Positions 1 through 7,648 are shown, counted from the first letter of the stretch. The stretch is DNA of 17,500 bases from Desulfovibrio sp. (GCA_009773975.1 VSMX01000017.1:4897-22396), one strand, 5' to 3'. Numbers and translations: made by a program. Notes: generated by a model not told the origin, from the sequence alone.

Positions 1-18
1 TTCGTCTGGCGAACTCAT
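1..18 (-). CDS. Start of an unidentified gene downstream of perR (partial)
   Basis: On the minus strand an ATG at 18-16 overlaps the perR stop codon in an ATGA arrangement. It is preceded by AGGAG at 30-26 with a 7-base spacer, a strong ribosome binding site. Only six codons (MSSPDE) lie in the window, so the product cannot be identified. The overlap implies translational coupling and co-transcription with perR. In several Desulfovibrio species perR is co-transcribed with peroxide-defence genes such as rubrerythrin; that is a family expectation, not something visible here. Confidence 0.5.
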
Positions 19-443
19 ATATTTTCTCCTTTTGTCTGTTCGGCGGCGCATTGCCTGCAAAAACCCTCATAAACCACGCGCGCCCAAAGAATGGAAATTT
101 CGTTGGCGTTCCCTTCCGGCAAGGGTGGCGCTTCAAAGCAACATTCAATATCCTCGATGCGGCCGCAGCCAATGCAGAGTGCATGCTCGTGCCTGGCCAC
201 GTTGCCGTCAAAGCGCATTGCCTTGCCGCTGCATTCGATACGCCTGATTTCGCCGCGGTCAGCCAAAAAATCAAGATTGCGGTAAATTGTACCCAGGCTG
301 ATGCTGGGCAAGATCCTGCGCACGCCCGCATGAATTTCCTCCGCGGTCGGATGATCCCTTCTTTTGCGCAACTCTTCCAGGATTAGCTGGCGTTGCCTTG
401 TCTTTCTTGTTGCGGGTTCGGAATTGGCCGGTCTTGTCTTCAT
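15..443 (-). CDS. perR: Fur-family transcriptional regulator, PerR-type peroxide sensor
   Basis: Metal-dependent repressor predicted to sense hydrogen peroxide and control oxidative-stress genes. The N-terminal winged helix contains HPTAEEIH and the recognition-helix stretch SLGTIYRNLDFL. The dimerisation domain has HEHALCIGCG and a C-terminal CRQC, giving the two CxxC pairs of the structural zinc site. Aligned by eye to Bacillus subtilis PerR, all five regulatory-metal ligands are kept at the right spacing: His of HPTA (H37), Asp of RFD (D85), the two His of HEH (H91, H93) and Asp at the D104 position, where Fur proteins usually have Glu. This favours PerR over Fur, Zur or Nur. The start is uncertain: ATG at 443 fits family length (142 aa), while ATG at 467 and TTG at 479 are in frame upstream; none has a convincing ribosome site. 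Divergent from hflK; its stop overlaps the next gene. Confidence 0.85.
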   Translation of the reverse strand: MKTRPANSEPATRKTRQRQLILEELRKRRDHPTAEEIHAGVRRILPSISLGTIYRNLDFLADRGEIRRIECSGKAMRFDGNVARHEHALCIGCGRIEDIECCFEAPPLPEGNANEISILWARVVYEGFCRQCAAEQTKGENI

Positions 444-450
444 AAATTTT

Positions 451-479
451 GCTATCGTATTAATCATTCCGTATGTCAA
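451..479 (-). promoter_or_regulatory. Possible perR promoter
   Basis: On the minus strand a perfect -35 hexamer TTGACA lies at 479-474. Downstream, TACGAT (459-454, 14-bp spacer) or GATAGC (456-451, 17-bp spacer) could be the -10; neither is ideal. If this promoter is used, transcription starts close to the ATG at 443 and the longer starts at 467 and 479 cannot be translated from it. Low confidence because spacing and -10 quality conflict. Confidence 0.25.
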
Positions 480-582
480 TACTACGAATGCTTCCTTGAC
501 TTTTTGCAGGATAGAACATAAATGCGATAAACGATGCTTATTCCAATGCCATGCGTAAAAGTGCCCTCAAATTTTTGTACCA

Positions 583-602
583 TATAATATATCGGGATAT
601 AT
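583..602 (+). promoter_or_regulatory. hflK promoter -10 box and overlapping inverted repeat
   Basis: A perfect TATAAT lies at 583-588, about 20 bases before the hflK ATG, without a good -35 at 16-18 bp. A perfect 7-bp inverted repeat (ATATATC, two bases, GATATAT) covers 587-602. It spans the expected transcription start and the only weak ribosome-site-like sequence (GGGA, 594-597). A two-base loop makes an RNA hairpin unlikely, so a DNA operator is the better reading. A second possible promoter further upstream (TTGACT at 496-501 with CATAAA at 517-522, 15-bp spacer) is weaker at -10. Confidence 0.4.
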
Positions 603-608
603 CTTGTC

Positions 609-1799
609 ATGAACTGGGACTGGGACAAACTACAGGAAAAACGGCAGCGCCAGCAAAACCGGCCAACTACGAAACCCGAGCAGGAAAAGGGGGATGAAGT
701 TGAAGCCGGCCGCGCAAAACCTGAAAACAAGCGCTATCTCTTCAACAATCGCGATCTTGGGCCAAACACGGCAAGAAAAATAAACAACCTGAAAATGCCG
801 CGCGGCAGGCTCGTTTTTATTGTGGTGGCCTGCGCCATTCTTGTCTGGCTTTTGACGGGCATTTATATTGTAAATCCAGATGAGCAAGGCGTTGTGCTGC
901 GTTTTGGCCAATACAACCGCACGGTTGATCCTGGCCCGCATTACGCACTGCCCGCCCCGTTTGAAAAGGTTTACAAGCCCCAGGTAACCCAGGTTTTGCG
1001 CAGCGAGGTGGGGTTCCGTTCCGTGGGCCAAAGCTCCACCTTCAAACAGGGCCAGGTAAAGACAGTGCCGGAAGAAGCCTCCATGCTGACCGGCGATGAA
1101 AACATCGTCAATGTCCAGTTTAGCGTGCAGTATAAAATCAGCGATCCTGTACAGTATCTTTTTAATGTCAGCGCGCCGACGGCCCTGGTTCGCAACGCGG
1201 CGGAAGCCGCCATGCGCGAGGTTATCGGCAATAGCGAAATCGATTCCGCCATTACCGACGGCAAGCTGAAAATCCAGAGCGAGGCCACCCAGCTTTTGCA
1301 GCAAATCCTCAACCGTTACGGCGCCGGCATCCAGGTGCTGGCTGTCCAGCTTCAGGATGTCCATCCGCCCAAGGAAGTAATTGACGCTTTCAAGGATGTG
1401 GCAAGCGCGAGGGAAGACAAAAGCCGCATCATCAACCAGGCCGAAGCCTACCGCAACGAACTTTTGCCCAGGGCGCGCGGCCAGGCCGCAGCCGTGCGCA
1501 ACGAGGCGGAAGCCTATTCCGCCACCCGCGTTCGCAACGCGGAAGGCGAGGCATCCCGTTTTGACGCCCTGAGAGTCGAATATGACAAGGCGCCCAGGGT
1601 TACACGCCAGCGTCTTTATTATGAGACAATGGAAGATATTCTTTCGCATTCCGGTGAAAAGGTTCTTCTGGACAAATCGGCCGCCAATCGCGCGCTGCCC
1701 TATCTGCCGCTGCCAGGCCTGAGCGGCCCGGACGGCGCCAGGGGCCCGGAAGCCCGGCCTGCGCCAAAACCCGCCGAAAATGTCGCGGAGCAAAAATAG
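609..1799 (+). CDS. hflK: HflK, SPFH/band-7 membrane protein (FtsH modulator)
   Basis: Inner-membrane subunit of the HflKC complex, which in Escherichia coli encloses the FtsH protease and modulates its degradation of membrane proteins. The 396-residue protein starts with a charged, Gln-rich cytoplasmic segment (residues 1-65). One transmembrane helix follows (about 68-88), then the family entry sequence IVNPDEQGVVLRFGQY, the band-7/SPFH domain (to about 260) and a long Ala/Glu/Arg-rich helix (about 262-330). The tail is rich in Pro and Ala. The order (N-terminal extension, helix, SPFH, coiled coil) is that of HflK rather than HflC or stomatin. The start is the first ATG; MNWDWDKL is a typical HflK beginning. 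It shares one base with hflC, so the two are probably translationally coupled. First gene of a five-gene plus-strand operon. Confidence 0.93.
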   Translation: MNWDWDKLQEKRQRQQNRPTTKPEQEKGDEVEAGRAKPENKRYLFNNRDLGPNTARKINNLKMPRGRLVFIVVACAILVWLLTGIYIVNPDEQGVVLRFGQYNRTVDPGPHYALPAPFEKVYKPQVTQVLRSEVGFRSVGQSSTFKQGQVKTVPEEASMLTGDENIVNVQFSVQYKISDPVQYLFNVSAPTALVRNAAEAAMREVIGNSEIDSAITDGKLKIQSEATQLLQQILNRYGAGIQVLAVQLQDVHPPKEVIDAFKDVASAREDKSRIINQAEAYRNELLPRARGQAAAVRNEAEAYSATRVRNAEGEASRFDALRVEYDKAPRVTRQRLYYETMEDILSHSGEKVLLDKSAANRALPYLPLPGLSGPDGARGPEARPAPKPAENVAEQK

Positions 1800-2647
1800 T
1801 GAGCAAATATCCCGTTATTGTCTCCATACTGGTAATTGTGATTGTGGGCCTGCTCAGCCAGTCCTGGTTTACCGTGCACCAGACCCAGAAAGCCATTGTG
1901 CTCCAGCTTGGCGAACCCCTGCCGGAGGTTTATGGCCCCGGCCTGCACTTCAAGCTGCCCTTTATCCAGAATGTCGTCTATTTTGATTCCCGCGTGCTGG
2001 ATTACGAGGCCAGGAGCCGGGAAGCCTTTACCGTGGACAAAAAGGCCATTGTGCTGGACAACTATGCCCGCTGGAAAATTATCAATCCCCTGCAGTTTTA
2101 CCGCACCATGCGCACCATCCCCGGGGCGCAGGCCAGGCTTGACGACGTTGTCTATTCCCAGCTGCGCGCCCTGGTTGGCGCATACACCCTGACAGAGGTT
2201 GTTTCGAGCCATCGCGCGGCCATCATGAAGGAAGTTACGGACAAGGTTTCGGAACTGATGAAGCCTTTTGGCGTGGAAGTGCTTGATGTGCGCATCAAGC
2301 GCACGGATTTGCCCACCGAAAACCAGCGCGCCATTTTCGAACGCATGCGCGCCGAACGCGAACGTCAGGCCAAGCAATACCGTTCGGAAGGCGACGAGGA
2401 ATCCGCCCGTATCCGTTCGGACGCCGACAGGCAAAAGGCTGTCATCCTGGCGGAAGCAGCCCGCGAAGCCCAGGTTGAACGGGGCAAGGGCGATGCAAAG
2501 GCAGCGGCGACATACGCCGAATCCTATAACAAGTCGCCCGATTTCTATGCTTTCCAGCGCTGGCTGGAGGCCATGCGCAAGTCCTTCAGGGAAAACAGCA
2601 AAATGGTTTTGAGCAATGAAAATCCCTTGCTGGATTTGCAAAAATAG
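1799..2647 (+). CDS. hflC: HflC, SPFH/band-7 membrane protein (FtsH modulator)
   Basis: Partner of HflK in the periplasm-facing HflKC assembly that regulates FtsH. It has 282 residues: one N-terminal membrane helix (about 5-22), a band-7 domain opening with TVHQTQKAIVLQLGEP, and a charged C-terminal helix containing RMRAERERQAKQYRSEG, the usual HflC signature, followed by IRSDADRQK. It starts with GTG at 1799, sharing one base with the hflK TAG stop. GGAG at 1787-1790 gives a ribosome site eight bases upstream. Length and architecture match the family. The next gene begins within a few bases of its stop, consistent with one transcript. Confidence 0.93.
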   Translation: MSKYPVIVSILVIVIVGLLSQSWFTVHQTQKAIVLQLGEPLPEVYGPGLHFKLPFIQNVVYFDSRVLDYEARSREAFTVDKKAIVLDNYARWKIINPLQFYRTMRTIPGAQARLDDVVYSQLRALVGAYTLTEVVSSHRAAIMKEVTDKVSELMKPFGVEVLDVRIKRTDLPTENQRAIFERMRAERERQAKQYRSEGDEESARIRSDADRQKAVILAEAAREAQVERGKGDAKAAATYAESYNKSPDFYAFQRWLEAMRKSFRENSKMVLSNENPLLDLQK

Positions 2648-2648
2648 C

Positions 2649-3734
2649 ATGCGGCATTTTCGAACCGCCATGAGAGGGATGCGCGAAAAGACCATGTTCC
2701 TGGCCGGAAAGGCCAGGAATTTTTTCCCGTTTTCAATTCACCTGCTCACGGCATTTTTCTGCGTTTCATTTATTTCCCTGCTTTTGTGCGCCTGCGGAAA
2801 TGCCCCCAAAACGGCTGCGCCGCATGTTCTGCAAAGTCCCTCCGCGCCCGTGACGGGTACCCCGGGACCGGCCGAAATCGAAACCGCGAAAAAAATGCTT
2901 GCGCCCTGCTGGCTGCCCCTGCAGCGCCGCCTTGTCGCGGACGGCCTGCCGGCATACGCAGTGGATGAATACCTTTCGGAGCTTGCGCCCATGCCGACCC
3001 AATCGCCAATGGGCCGCAAGATGCTCGAGCTTTACAAACGCAAGTTTTTCCCCCAGCCGCCCAAAAGCCAAAAACAGCGCTATTACAAGGGCGTTGTAAC
3101 AGCGGCCAATGCCGCCCTTTGCCGTGATTTCATCGCAGCGAACCAGGCTTCATTTGATGCGGCCCAAAGCCGCTTTGGCGTGCCGCCGTCCATAGCCGCG
3201 TCCCTGCTTTTTGTGGAGACGCGTCTGGGCAAGGTGCTGGGCGATGTGCCGGAAAACGCCTTTTACACCCTGGCCAGCATGGCCGTCAGCACAAGGCCGG
3301 GCGATATTGCCGAATGGCTGCCGCGCATGAAGGGTTATGAAGACCATCTGGGCTGGATGGACGAAACCATGCGCAAAAGGGCCGACTGGGCCTATAACGA
3401 GACCCGTGCCCTCGTTGCCCACATGATTCGGGACAAGGTGCCGCCAGCGCATTTGCCAGGTTCCATCTATGGCGCAGTGGGCCTTTGCCAGTTCATGCCC
3501 TCCAATATTTCAACATACGGCGCCGACGGCGATGGCGACGGCCGGGTTGACCTCTTTACCGTTCCGGACGCTGTGGCCAGCCTTGCAAACTATCTTTACA
3601 GGCATGGCTGGCGCGCTGGGCAGAGCCGGGAAAAGCAGCACAAGCTGCTGATGACCTACAATCATTCGCAGGTATATGCCAACACCATTCTGGCCCTGGC
3701 CGATCTTGTCAGGGTCGCGGGGAAGGCCAAATGA
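2649..3734 (+). CDS. mltB: MltB-family lytic murein transglycosylase, probable outer-membrane lipoprotein
   Basis: Predicted to cleave the MurNAc-GlcNAc bond of peptidoglycan with formation of 1,6-anhydroMurNAc. The start used (ATG 2649, 361 aa) follows the hflC stop directly; ATGs at 2670, 2679 and 2694 are in frame, and the best purine run (GAGAGGG, 2672-2678) does not decide between them. A basic N-region and a hydrophobic stretch lead to the lipobox LCAC, with Cys49 as the lipidated residue and Gly at +2, which predicts outer-membrane sorting. The catalytic domain has FVETRLG with Glu190 as the expected general acid/base, GLCQFMPSN, and DGDGDGRVDLF followed by DAVASLANYL, all typical of the MltB/Slt35 group. 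The stop overlaps fabF by four bases (ATGA). The gene symbol is by family; other MltB-like paralogues are possible. Confidence 0.85.
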   Translation: MRHFRTAMRGMREKTMFLAGKARNFFPFSIHLLTAFFCVSFISLLLCACGNAPKTAAPHVLQSPSAPVTGTPGPAEIETAKKMLAPCWLPLQRRLVADGLPAYAVDEYLSELAPMPTQSPMGRKMLELYKRKFFPQPPKSQKQRYYKGVVTAANAALCRDFIAANQASFDAAQSRFGVPPSIAASLLFVETRLGKVLGDVPENAFYTLASMAVSTRPGDIAEWLPRMKGYEDHLGWMDETMRKRADWAYNETRALVAHMIRDKVPPAHLPGSIYGAVGLCQFMPSNISTYGADGDGDGRVDLFTVPDAVASLANYLYRHGWRAGQSREKQHKLLMTYNHSQVYANTILALADLVRVAGKAK

Positions 3735-4981
3735 AGAAAAGGCTTGTAATAACCGGAATGGGCGCGGTCACCCCGATTGGCATAGGGGTGGAGGAATACT
3801 GGCGCAACCTGCTTGCCGGTCAATGCGGCGTAGATACCATAAGCCGCTTCGATGCCTCGTCCCTGCCCTGCAAAATTGCCGCCGAAATCCGGAATTTTGA
3901 GCCACCTGATGCCTTGCCCAGGCAAATGACGCGCTATGCGGCCAAATTCATGCAGTACGCTTTTGTGGCCGGCTGCGAAGCCATTGCCCAGAGCGGGCTC
4001 GACCTGGAAAAAGAGCCATATCGAACAGGGATTTGCATGGGCACGGCCATGGGCGGCGTTGCGGAAATGAGCGCAGCCGAAAAAAGCCTGCTGCAAAACA
4101 GGAGCGCCAGGGTCAGCCCGCATTTTGTGCCAATGGTCATCGGCAACATGGCGGCCGCGCACCTGGCCATTACCTACGGCATCAAGGGCCCCTCCCTTAC
4201 GGTTAACACAGCCTGCTCTGCCGGCGGCGATGCGCTGATGAGCGCGGCCTTTCTGATCATGTCCGGCCAGGCGGAGGCCGTCATCACCATGGGGGGGGAA
4301 TCCATCATTTGCGCCGGCATGGTATCTTCCCTGGCCCAGGCGCGGGCCTTGTCGCGCCGCAATGAAAGTCCCGCCCAGGCTTCCCGCCCCTTTGACAGGG
4401 ACAGGGACGGCTTTGTCATTGGCGAAGGCGGGGGAGCGCTTGTTGTCGAAAAGGAAAGCCATGCCCAAAAACGCGGCGCGAGGATCCTTGCCATTCTTTC
4501 GGGTTTTGGCAACACCCTGGACGCCTACCATGTTACCGCGCCGGATCCCACAGGGGCCGGCGCCGCGCGCAGCATGCGCATTGCCCTTGAGGGGGCAGGC
4601 CTGAAGCCTTGCGAAATTGGCTACGTCAATGCCCACGGCACATCTACCCAGCTTGGGGATTTGGCGGAAGCGGGAGCGCTTGAGCAAGTCTTCGGCAATT
4701 GCCCCAAACCGCCCGCGATCAGTTCCACCAAGGGCGCGACAGGCCACTTGATGGGCGCGGGAGGGCTTACCGAGCTGATAGCCTGCGCCATGGCCATAAA
4801 CGAGGGCATTTTGCCGCCAACAATCAATCTTGATAATCCGGATCCCGAAATTGACCTTGACCATGTGGCAAATGTGCCGCGCAAGGCCAGCATTGAACAT
4901 GCCATGTCAAATTCGCTTGGCTTCGGAGGACAAAATTCCAGCATCATCGTCTCCCGCTACAATTATAATAAAAATTTTTAA
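3731..4981 (+). CDS. fabF: FabF-like beta-ketoacyl-ACP synthase (KAS II type)
   Basis: Condenses an acyl chain with malonyl-ACP to extend it by two carbons. The 416 residues match FabF length, and the N-terminus (KKRLVITGMGAVTPIG) is the family opening. The catalytic set is complete: Cys162 in NTACSAGGDA, His302 in NAHGTST, Lys334 in STKGATGH and His339, each one residue off E. coli FabF numbering. The nucleophile loop reads ACSAGG, closer to polyketide-type ketosynthases than to housekeeping FabF. No acpP, fabG or fabD lies next to it; instead it is flanked by a murein lytic enzyme and an AMP-binding ligase. It could therefore be a paralogue for a special acyl product rather than the main chain-elongation enzyme. 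Start by ATGA overlap with the upstream gene; 15 bases separate it from the next. Confidence 0.85.
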   Translation: MKKRLVITGMGAVTPIGIGVEEYWRNLLAGQCGVDTISRFDASSLPCKIAAEIRNFEPPDALPRQMTRYAAKFMQYAFVAGCEAIAQSGLDLEKEPYRTGICMGTAMGGVAEMSAAEKSLLQNRSARVSPHFVPMVIGNMAAAHLAITYGIKGPSLTVNTACSAGGDALMSAAFLIMSGQAEAVITMGGESIICAGMVSSLAQARALSRRNESPAQASRPFDRDRDGFVIGEGGGALVVEKESHAQKRGARILAILSGFGNTLDAYHVTAPDPTGAGAARSMRIALEGAGLKPCEIGYVNAHGTSTQLGDLAEAGALEQVFGNCPKPPAISSTKGATGHLMGAGGLTELIACAMAINEGILPPTINLDNPDPEIDLDHVANVPRKASIEHAMSNSLGFGGQNSSIIVSRYNYNKNF

Positions 4982-4996
4982 ATCAAGGAAGAATTA

Positions 4997-6643
4997 ATGC
5001 CTCCCAGCTACGATGCCGAGCAATTCAGGGATAATTTCGAGCATGGTTTTACATGGCTGGCCGGATTTATGCGCAATGCGCGCAGGTTCTTTGATCATCC
5101 GGCCATGTATGATCCCGATACCGACAGGCGCTGGACATACGGGGAACTCAACGCGGAAGCGAACATGCTGGCCCATGCCCTGCGCGGGGACGGCGTGGGC
5201 AAGGGCGACCTTTGCATGTATATGCTCTTGAACAGCCCAGAGTTCGCCTTTTGCTACCTTGCCACCCACAAGCTTGGCGCAATCAGCTGCCCGATCAATT
5301 TTCGCCTTTCCGCCAGTGAAATAGCCCTGCTCATTGACGACAGCCGCCCGAAAGTCTTTTTTTACGATGCCCAGTTCGCGCAGGTTGCGGAAGAAGCCCT
5401 GGCCTCCGCCAGCTTCAGGCCCGAAAGAATTGTCATCTGCCAGGCAAAAAACGCCAAATCGGACAATACGACCTTTGAAGCATATATAACCGGCAAGCCG
5501 GTTGACAATCCCGAACTTTCATTCCGCCCGAATATCTATGACGAAACCACAAGGCTTTATACATCGGGAACGACCAACAGGGCCAAGGCGGTTCCGCTAA
5601 ATTCGCTCAACGAGGCCTTTTCCGCGCATGACGTGATGATGCATTTTCCGCTTGCCCCCACGGACCGGACAATGAACATGACGCCCTGGTTTCATCGCGG
5701 CGGTCTGCATTCCGGCGGCATAACGCCAACATTTTATGCCGGCGGGGAGGTCATCATCCTGCGGGAATTCAATCCCAAACGCTGTCTGGCGCTTGTCGAG
5801 AAGGAAAAGGTTACCTTCCTGATTGGCGTTCCATCAATTATCGCCCTGCTGGCCAGGGCACAGGAACATTCGCCTGCCGATATTTCGTCCCTGCGGGGCA
5901 TTGTAACCATGGGCAGCCCGTTTGAAAAAAGCGCCTGCGAACGCTACCGGGAACTGTTCACCCCCAATATTTTCAATGGCTATGGCACAACAGAAACTTT
6001 CTGGAACACATTTTTGCGGCCCTGGAACCTGCCCCAAATGGCCGGTAGCGCTGGTCAGTCCTGCACGGATGACGATGTGCGCATAGTTCGTCTGACAACG
6101 GACGGCAGCCACGCCGAACCGGATGACATGGTGGCGAAGGACAATACGGAAGTCGGCGAAATCATTATCGGTTCCCCCACCAAGTCAGCGGGCTGCTATG
6201 TCAACAATCCGGAAATGGACGGGCAGAAATTTTACAAGGGCTTTCACTATACGGGCGATCTTGGCACCTGGGACAAGAATGAATTTGTTACGGTGGTCAG
6301 CCGCAAGGACGACATGATCATTGTGGCCGGCGAGAACATCTATCCCACCCAGATTGAGGCAATCTTGAACGAATACCCCAAGGTTGCGGAATGCGCCGTT
6401 GTTGGCCGGCCGCACAGGCTGCACGGCCAGTGCGTTGCCGCTTATATTGTGCCGGCCGATGAAAGCCTGACAGTTGAGGAATTGCGCAATTATTGCGTGA
6501 ACCACAAAATGCTTTCGCCATTCAAGAGACCGAAATATTTCACACTGGTCAAGGAATTGCCGCACACGGCAACAGGCAAGCTGCTGCATTACAAGCTTCG
6601 CGGCCAGGCTGCCGGGGAAGCCAGGGCGGAAGAGGAAAATTGA
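4997..6643 (+). CDS. AMP-binding acyl-CoA synthetase-like enzyme (ANL superfamily)
   Basis: Predicted to activate a carboxylic acid with ATP to an acyl-adenylate and pass it to CoA or another thiol. The 548 residues carry the ANL core motifs in order: phosphate-binding loop TSGTTNRAK (189-197), NGYGTTE (Tyr329 region), YTGDLG (Asp421), the hinge SRKDDMIIVAGENIYP, and the C-terminal catalytic Lys528 in TATGKLLHYKLR. The phosphate loop departs from the common TSGTTGxPKG by Asn for Gly and Ala for Pro and Gly, while its Lys is retained. Substrate is not evident; fatty, branched or aryl acids are all possible. AAGGAAG at 4985-4991 with a five-base spacer fixes the ATG. Last gene of the hflK operon; a plus-strand terminator lies about 215 bases downstream. 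Confidence 0.85.
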   Translation: MPPSYDAEQFRDNFEHGFTWLAGFMRNARRFFDHPAMYDPDTDRRWTYGELNAEANMLAHALRGDGVGKGDLCMYMLLNSPEFAFCYLATHKLGAISCPINFRLSASEIALLIDDSRPKVFFYDAQFAQVAEEALASASFRPERIVICQAKNAKSDNTTFEAYITGKPVDNPELSFRPNIYDETTRLYTSGTTNRAKAVPLNSLNEAFSAHDVMMHFPLAPTDRTMNMTPWFHRGGLHSGGITPTFYAGGEVIILREFNPKRCLALVEKEKVTFLIGVPSIIALLARAQEHSPADISSLRGIVTMGSPFEKSACERYRELFTPNIFNGYGTTETFWNTFLRPWNLPQMAGSAGQSCTDDDVRIVRLTTDGSHAEPDDMVAKDNTEVGEIIIGSPTKSAGCYVNNPEMDGQKFYKGFHYTGDLGTWDKNEFVTVVSRKDDMIIVAGENIYPTQIEAILNEYPKVAECAVVGRPHRLHGQCVAAYIVPADESLTVEELRNYCVNHKMLSPFKRPKYFTLVKELPHTATGKLLHYKLRGQAAGEARAEEEN

Positions 6644-6779
6644 GACGGACACTGTTGAAATCCGGCCTGAAATTGCGTCCCTGGGCGGCGCATGCCGCAA
6701 CGCTCATTAAGGTTACGATCATGAAAGGATAGTCCCCAAACTATCGGATCAAATTATGGCTGGATATGGAAACAGGCGC

Positions 6780-6817
6780 AAAAAACCCTGACGCCGGCAC
6801 GGCTGTCAGCGCCAGGG
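6780..6817 (-). terminator. Rho-independent terminator of tpx (minus strand)
   Basis: In the minus-strand transcript, CCCTGGCGC (6817-6809) pairs with GCGTCAGGG (6794-6786). The nine-pair stem includes one G-U wobble and is followed by six U (6785-6780). It lies 45 bases past the tpx stop. On the plus strand the wobble becomes an A-C mismatch and no T-run follows, so the element is oriented for tpx. Confidence 0.75.
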
Positions 6818-6858
6818 ACCATGCACGCGAACGCCGCAGGCTATATATGCAACAAGCT

Positions 6859-6880
6859 GCGGCTATTTGGCCGCTTTTTT
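6859..6880 (+). terminator. Rho-independent terminator of the hflK operon (plus strand)
   Basis: GCGGC (6859-6863), a six-base loop and GCCGC (6870-6874) are followed by TTTTTT (6875-6880). It is the first terminator-like structure after the AMP-ligase stop and is oriented for plus-strand transcription. It overlaps the 3' end of tpx: the T-run is the complement of two tpx lysine codons. The five-pair stem is short, so efficiency is uncertain. The 215 bases between the operon's last stop and this site hold no gene I can support, only the opposite terminator and a small 6-bp inverted repeat at 6728-6745. Confidence 0.65.
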
Positions 6881-7369
6881 AATTGCCTCGATTGCGGCAG
6901 CGTAATCAGGTTCGTGGGTTACTTCCGGCACAAGCTGCCCGTATGTCAGAATGCCCTTTGCATCAACAACAAAAATAGCCCGCGCCAGGAGGCCGAGTTT
7001 TTCTATTGCAACGCCGTATCTTTTGCCGAAATCCCTTTCCAGATAGTCCGAAAGCGTCTGGACATTCCTGATATTGGCCGCGCCGCACCACCTGGCCTGG
7101 GCAAAGGGCAGGTCGCGGCTGACAACGACAATCCTCACGTTATCCGAAAGCTTTGCCGCCTCTTCGTTGAAATGCCTGGCTTCAACATCGCAAACCGGCG
7201 TATCCAGGCTGGGCACGGTGACAAGCGCGAGGGTCTTGCCCGCGAAATCCTTGAGGGTTACGGGCTCGAGGCTGTTGGACGTCAGAACGAAATCTGGCGC
7301 CTTGTCGCCAACTTTGGGCAGCGGGCCCTCAAGCTGCAGTTCTTTGCCCTGAAATGTAACACTGGCCAT
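6863..7369 (-). CDS. tpx: Thiol peroxidase (atypical 2-Cys peroxiredoxin, Tpx)
   Basis: Reduces hydrogen peroxide and organic peroxides using thioredoxin. The 168-residue protein has the Tpx signature PSLDTPVCDVEARHFNEEA, in which the Cys is the peroxidatic residue. The resolving Cys lies in DLPFAQARWCGA, with the conserved NVQTLSDY after it. The Thr and Arg of the active site are present. The start is ATG 7369, chosen because AAGGAG lies nine bases upstream and the protein then begins MASVTFQGK as in the family; the frame is open further but without such a site. It converges on the hflK operon and has its own promoter and terminator. Together with perR and msrAB it forms the peroxide-defence theme of the window; whether PerR controls it cannot be read from sequence. 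Confidence 0.95.
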   Translation of the reverse strand: MASVTFQGKELQLEGPLPKVGDKAPDFVLTSNSLEPVTLKDFAGKTLALVTVPSLDTPVCDVEARHFNEEAAKLSDNVRIVVVSRDLPFAQARWCGAANIRNVQTLSDYLERDFGKRYGVAIEKLGLLARAIFVVDAKGILTYGQLVPEVTHEPDYAAAIEAIKKAAK

Positions 7370-7404
7370 ACTTATATTCTCCTTGAGTCTTACAAAATTG
7401 TGGT

Positions 7405-7443
7405 AAAATATCTGTTGGCAGCGGAATGCCAATATATTCCGCT
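7405..7443 (-). promoter_or_regulatory. tpx promoter with an inverted-repeat operator around the -35 box
   Basis: On the minus strand, TTGGCA (7432-7427) and TATTTT (7410-7405) are separated by 16 bp, which places the start near 7398 and gives a leader of about 30 bases. A perfect 8-bp inverted repeat (AGCGGAAT, eight bases, ATTCCGCT) covers 7443-7420, so the -35 box lies mostly in its centre. This placement is typical of a repressor operator. The regulator is unknown; the sequence does not resemble the AT-rich Bacillus Per box. Confidence 0.55.
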
Positions 7444-7648
7444 TTCAGCAAAGAAGGTTGGCGCAGGATGACTGGCTTGTCAAGGATTGAATTGGAACGC
7501 ATAAAATCCCAATTAATTGCCCGATAAAAGCAAAATAGCCTCCGACATTGCAGCTTGTCCGGCATGATATTTACAGATTAATGGTTTTGCTGTAGGCATT
7601 TTGCAAACGGAAACAATATCCGCAATATAAAAGAAACGGGGGATAAAC

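Noticed and set aside
3662..4900. A 412-codon minus-strand frame opposite the ketosynthase gene
   Set aside because: Antisense shadow of a gene with a complete catalytic set; its translation is low-complexity and matches no family I know.
6756..6791. An 11-codon plus-strand mini-frame between the AMP ligase and tpx
   Set aside because: No ribosome site, and it runs into the minus-strand terminator hairpin; the Lys codons are just that terminator's T-run read in reverse.
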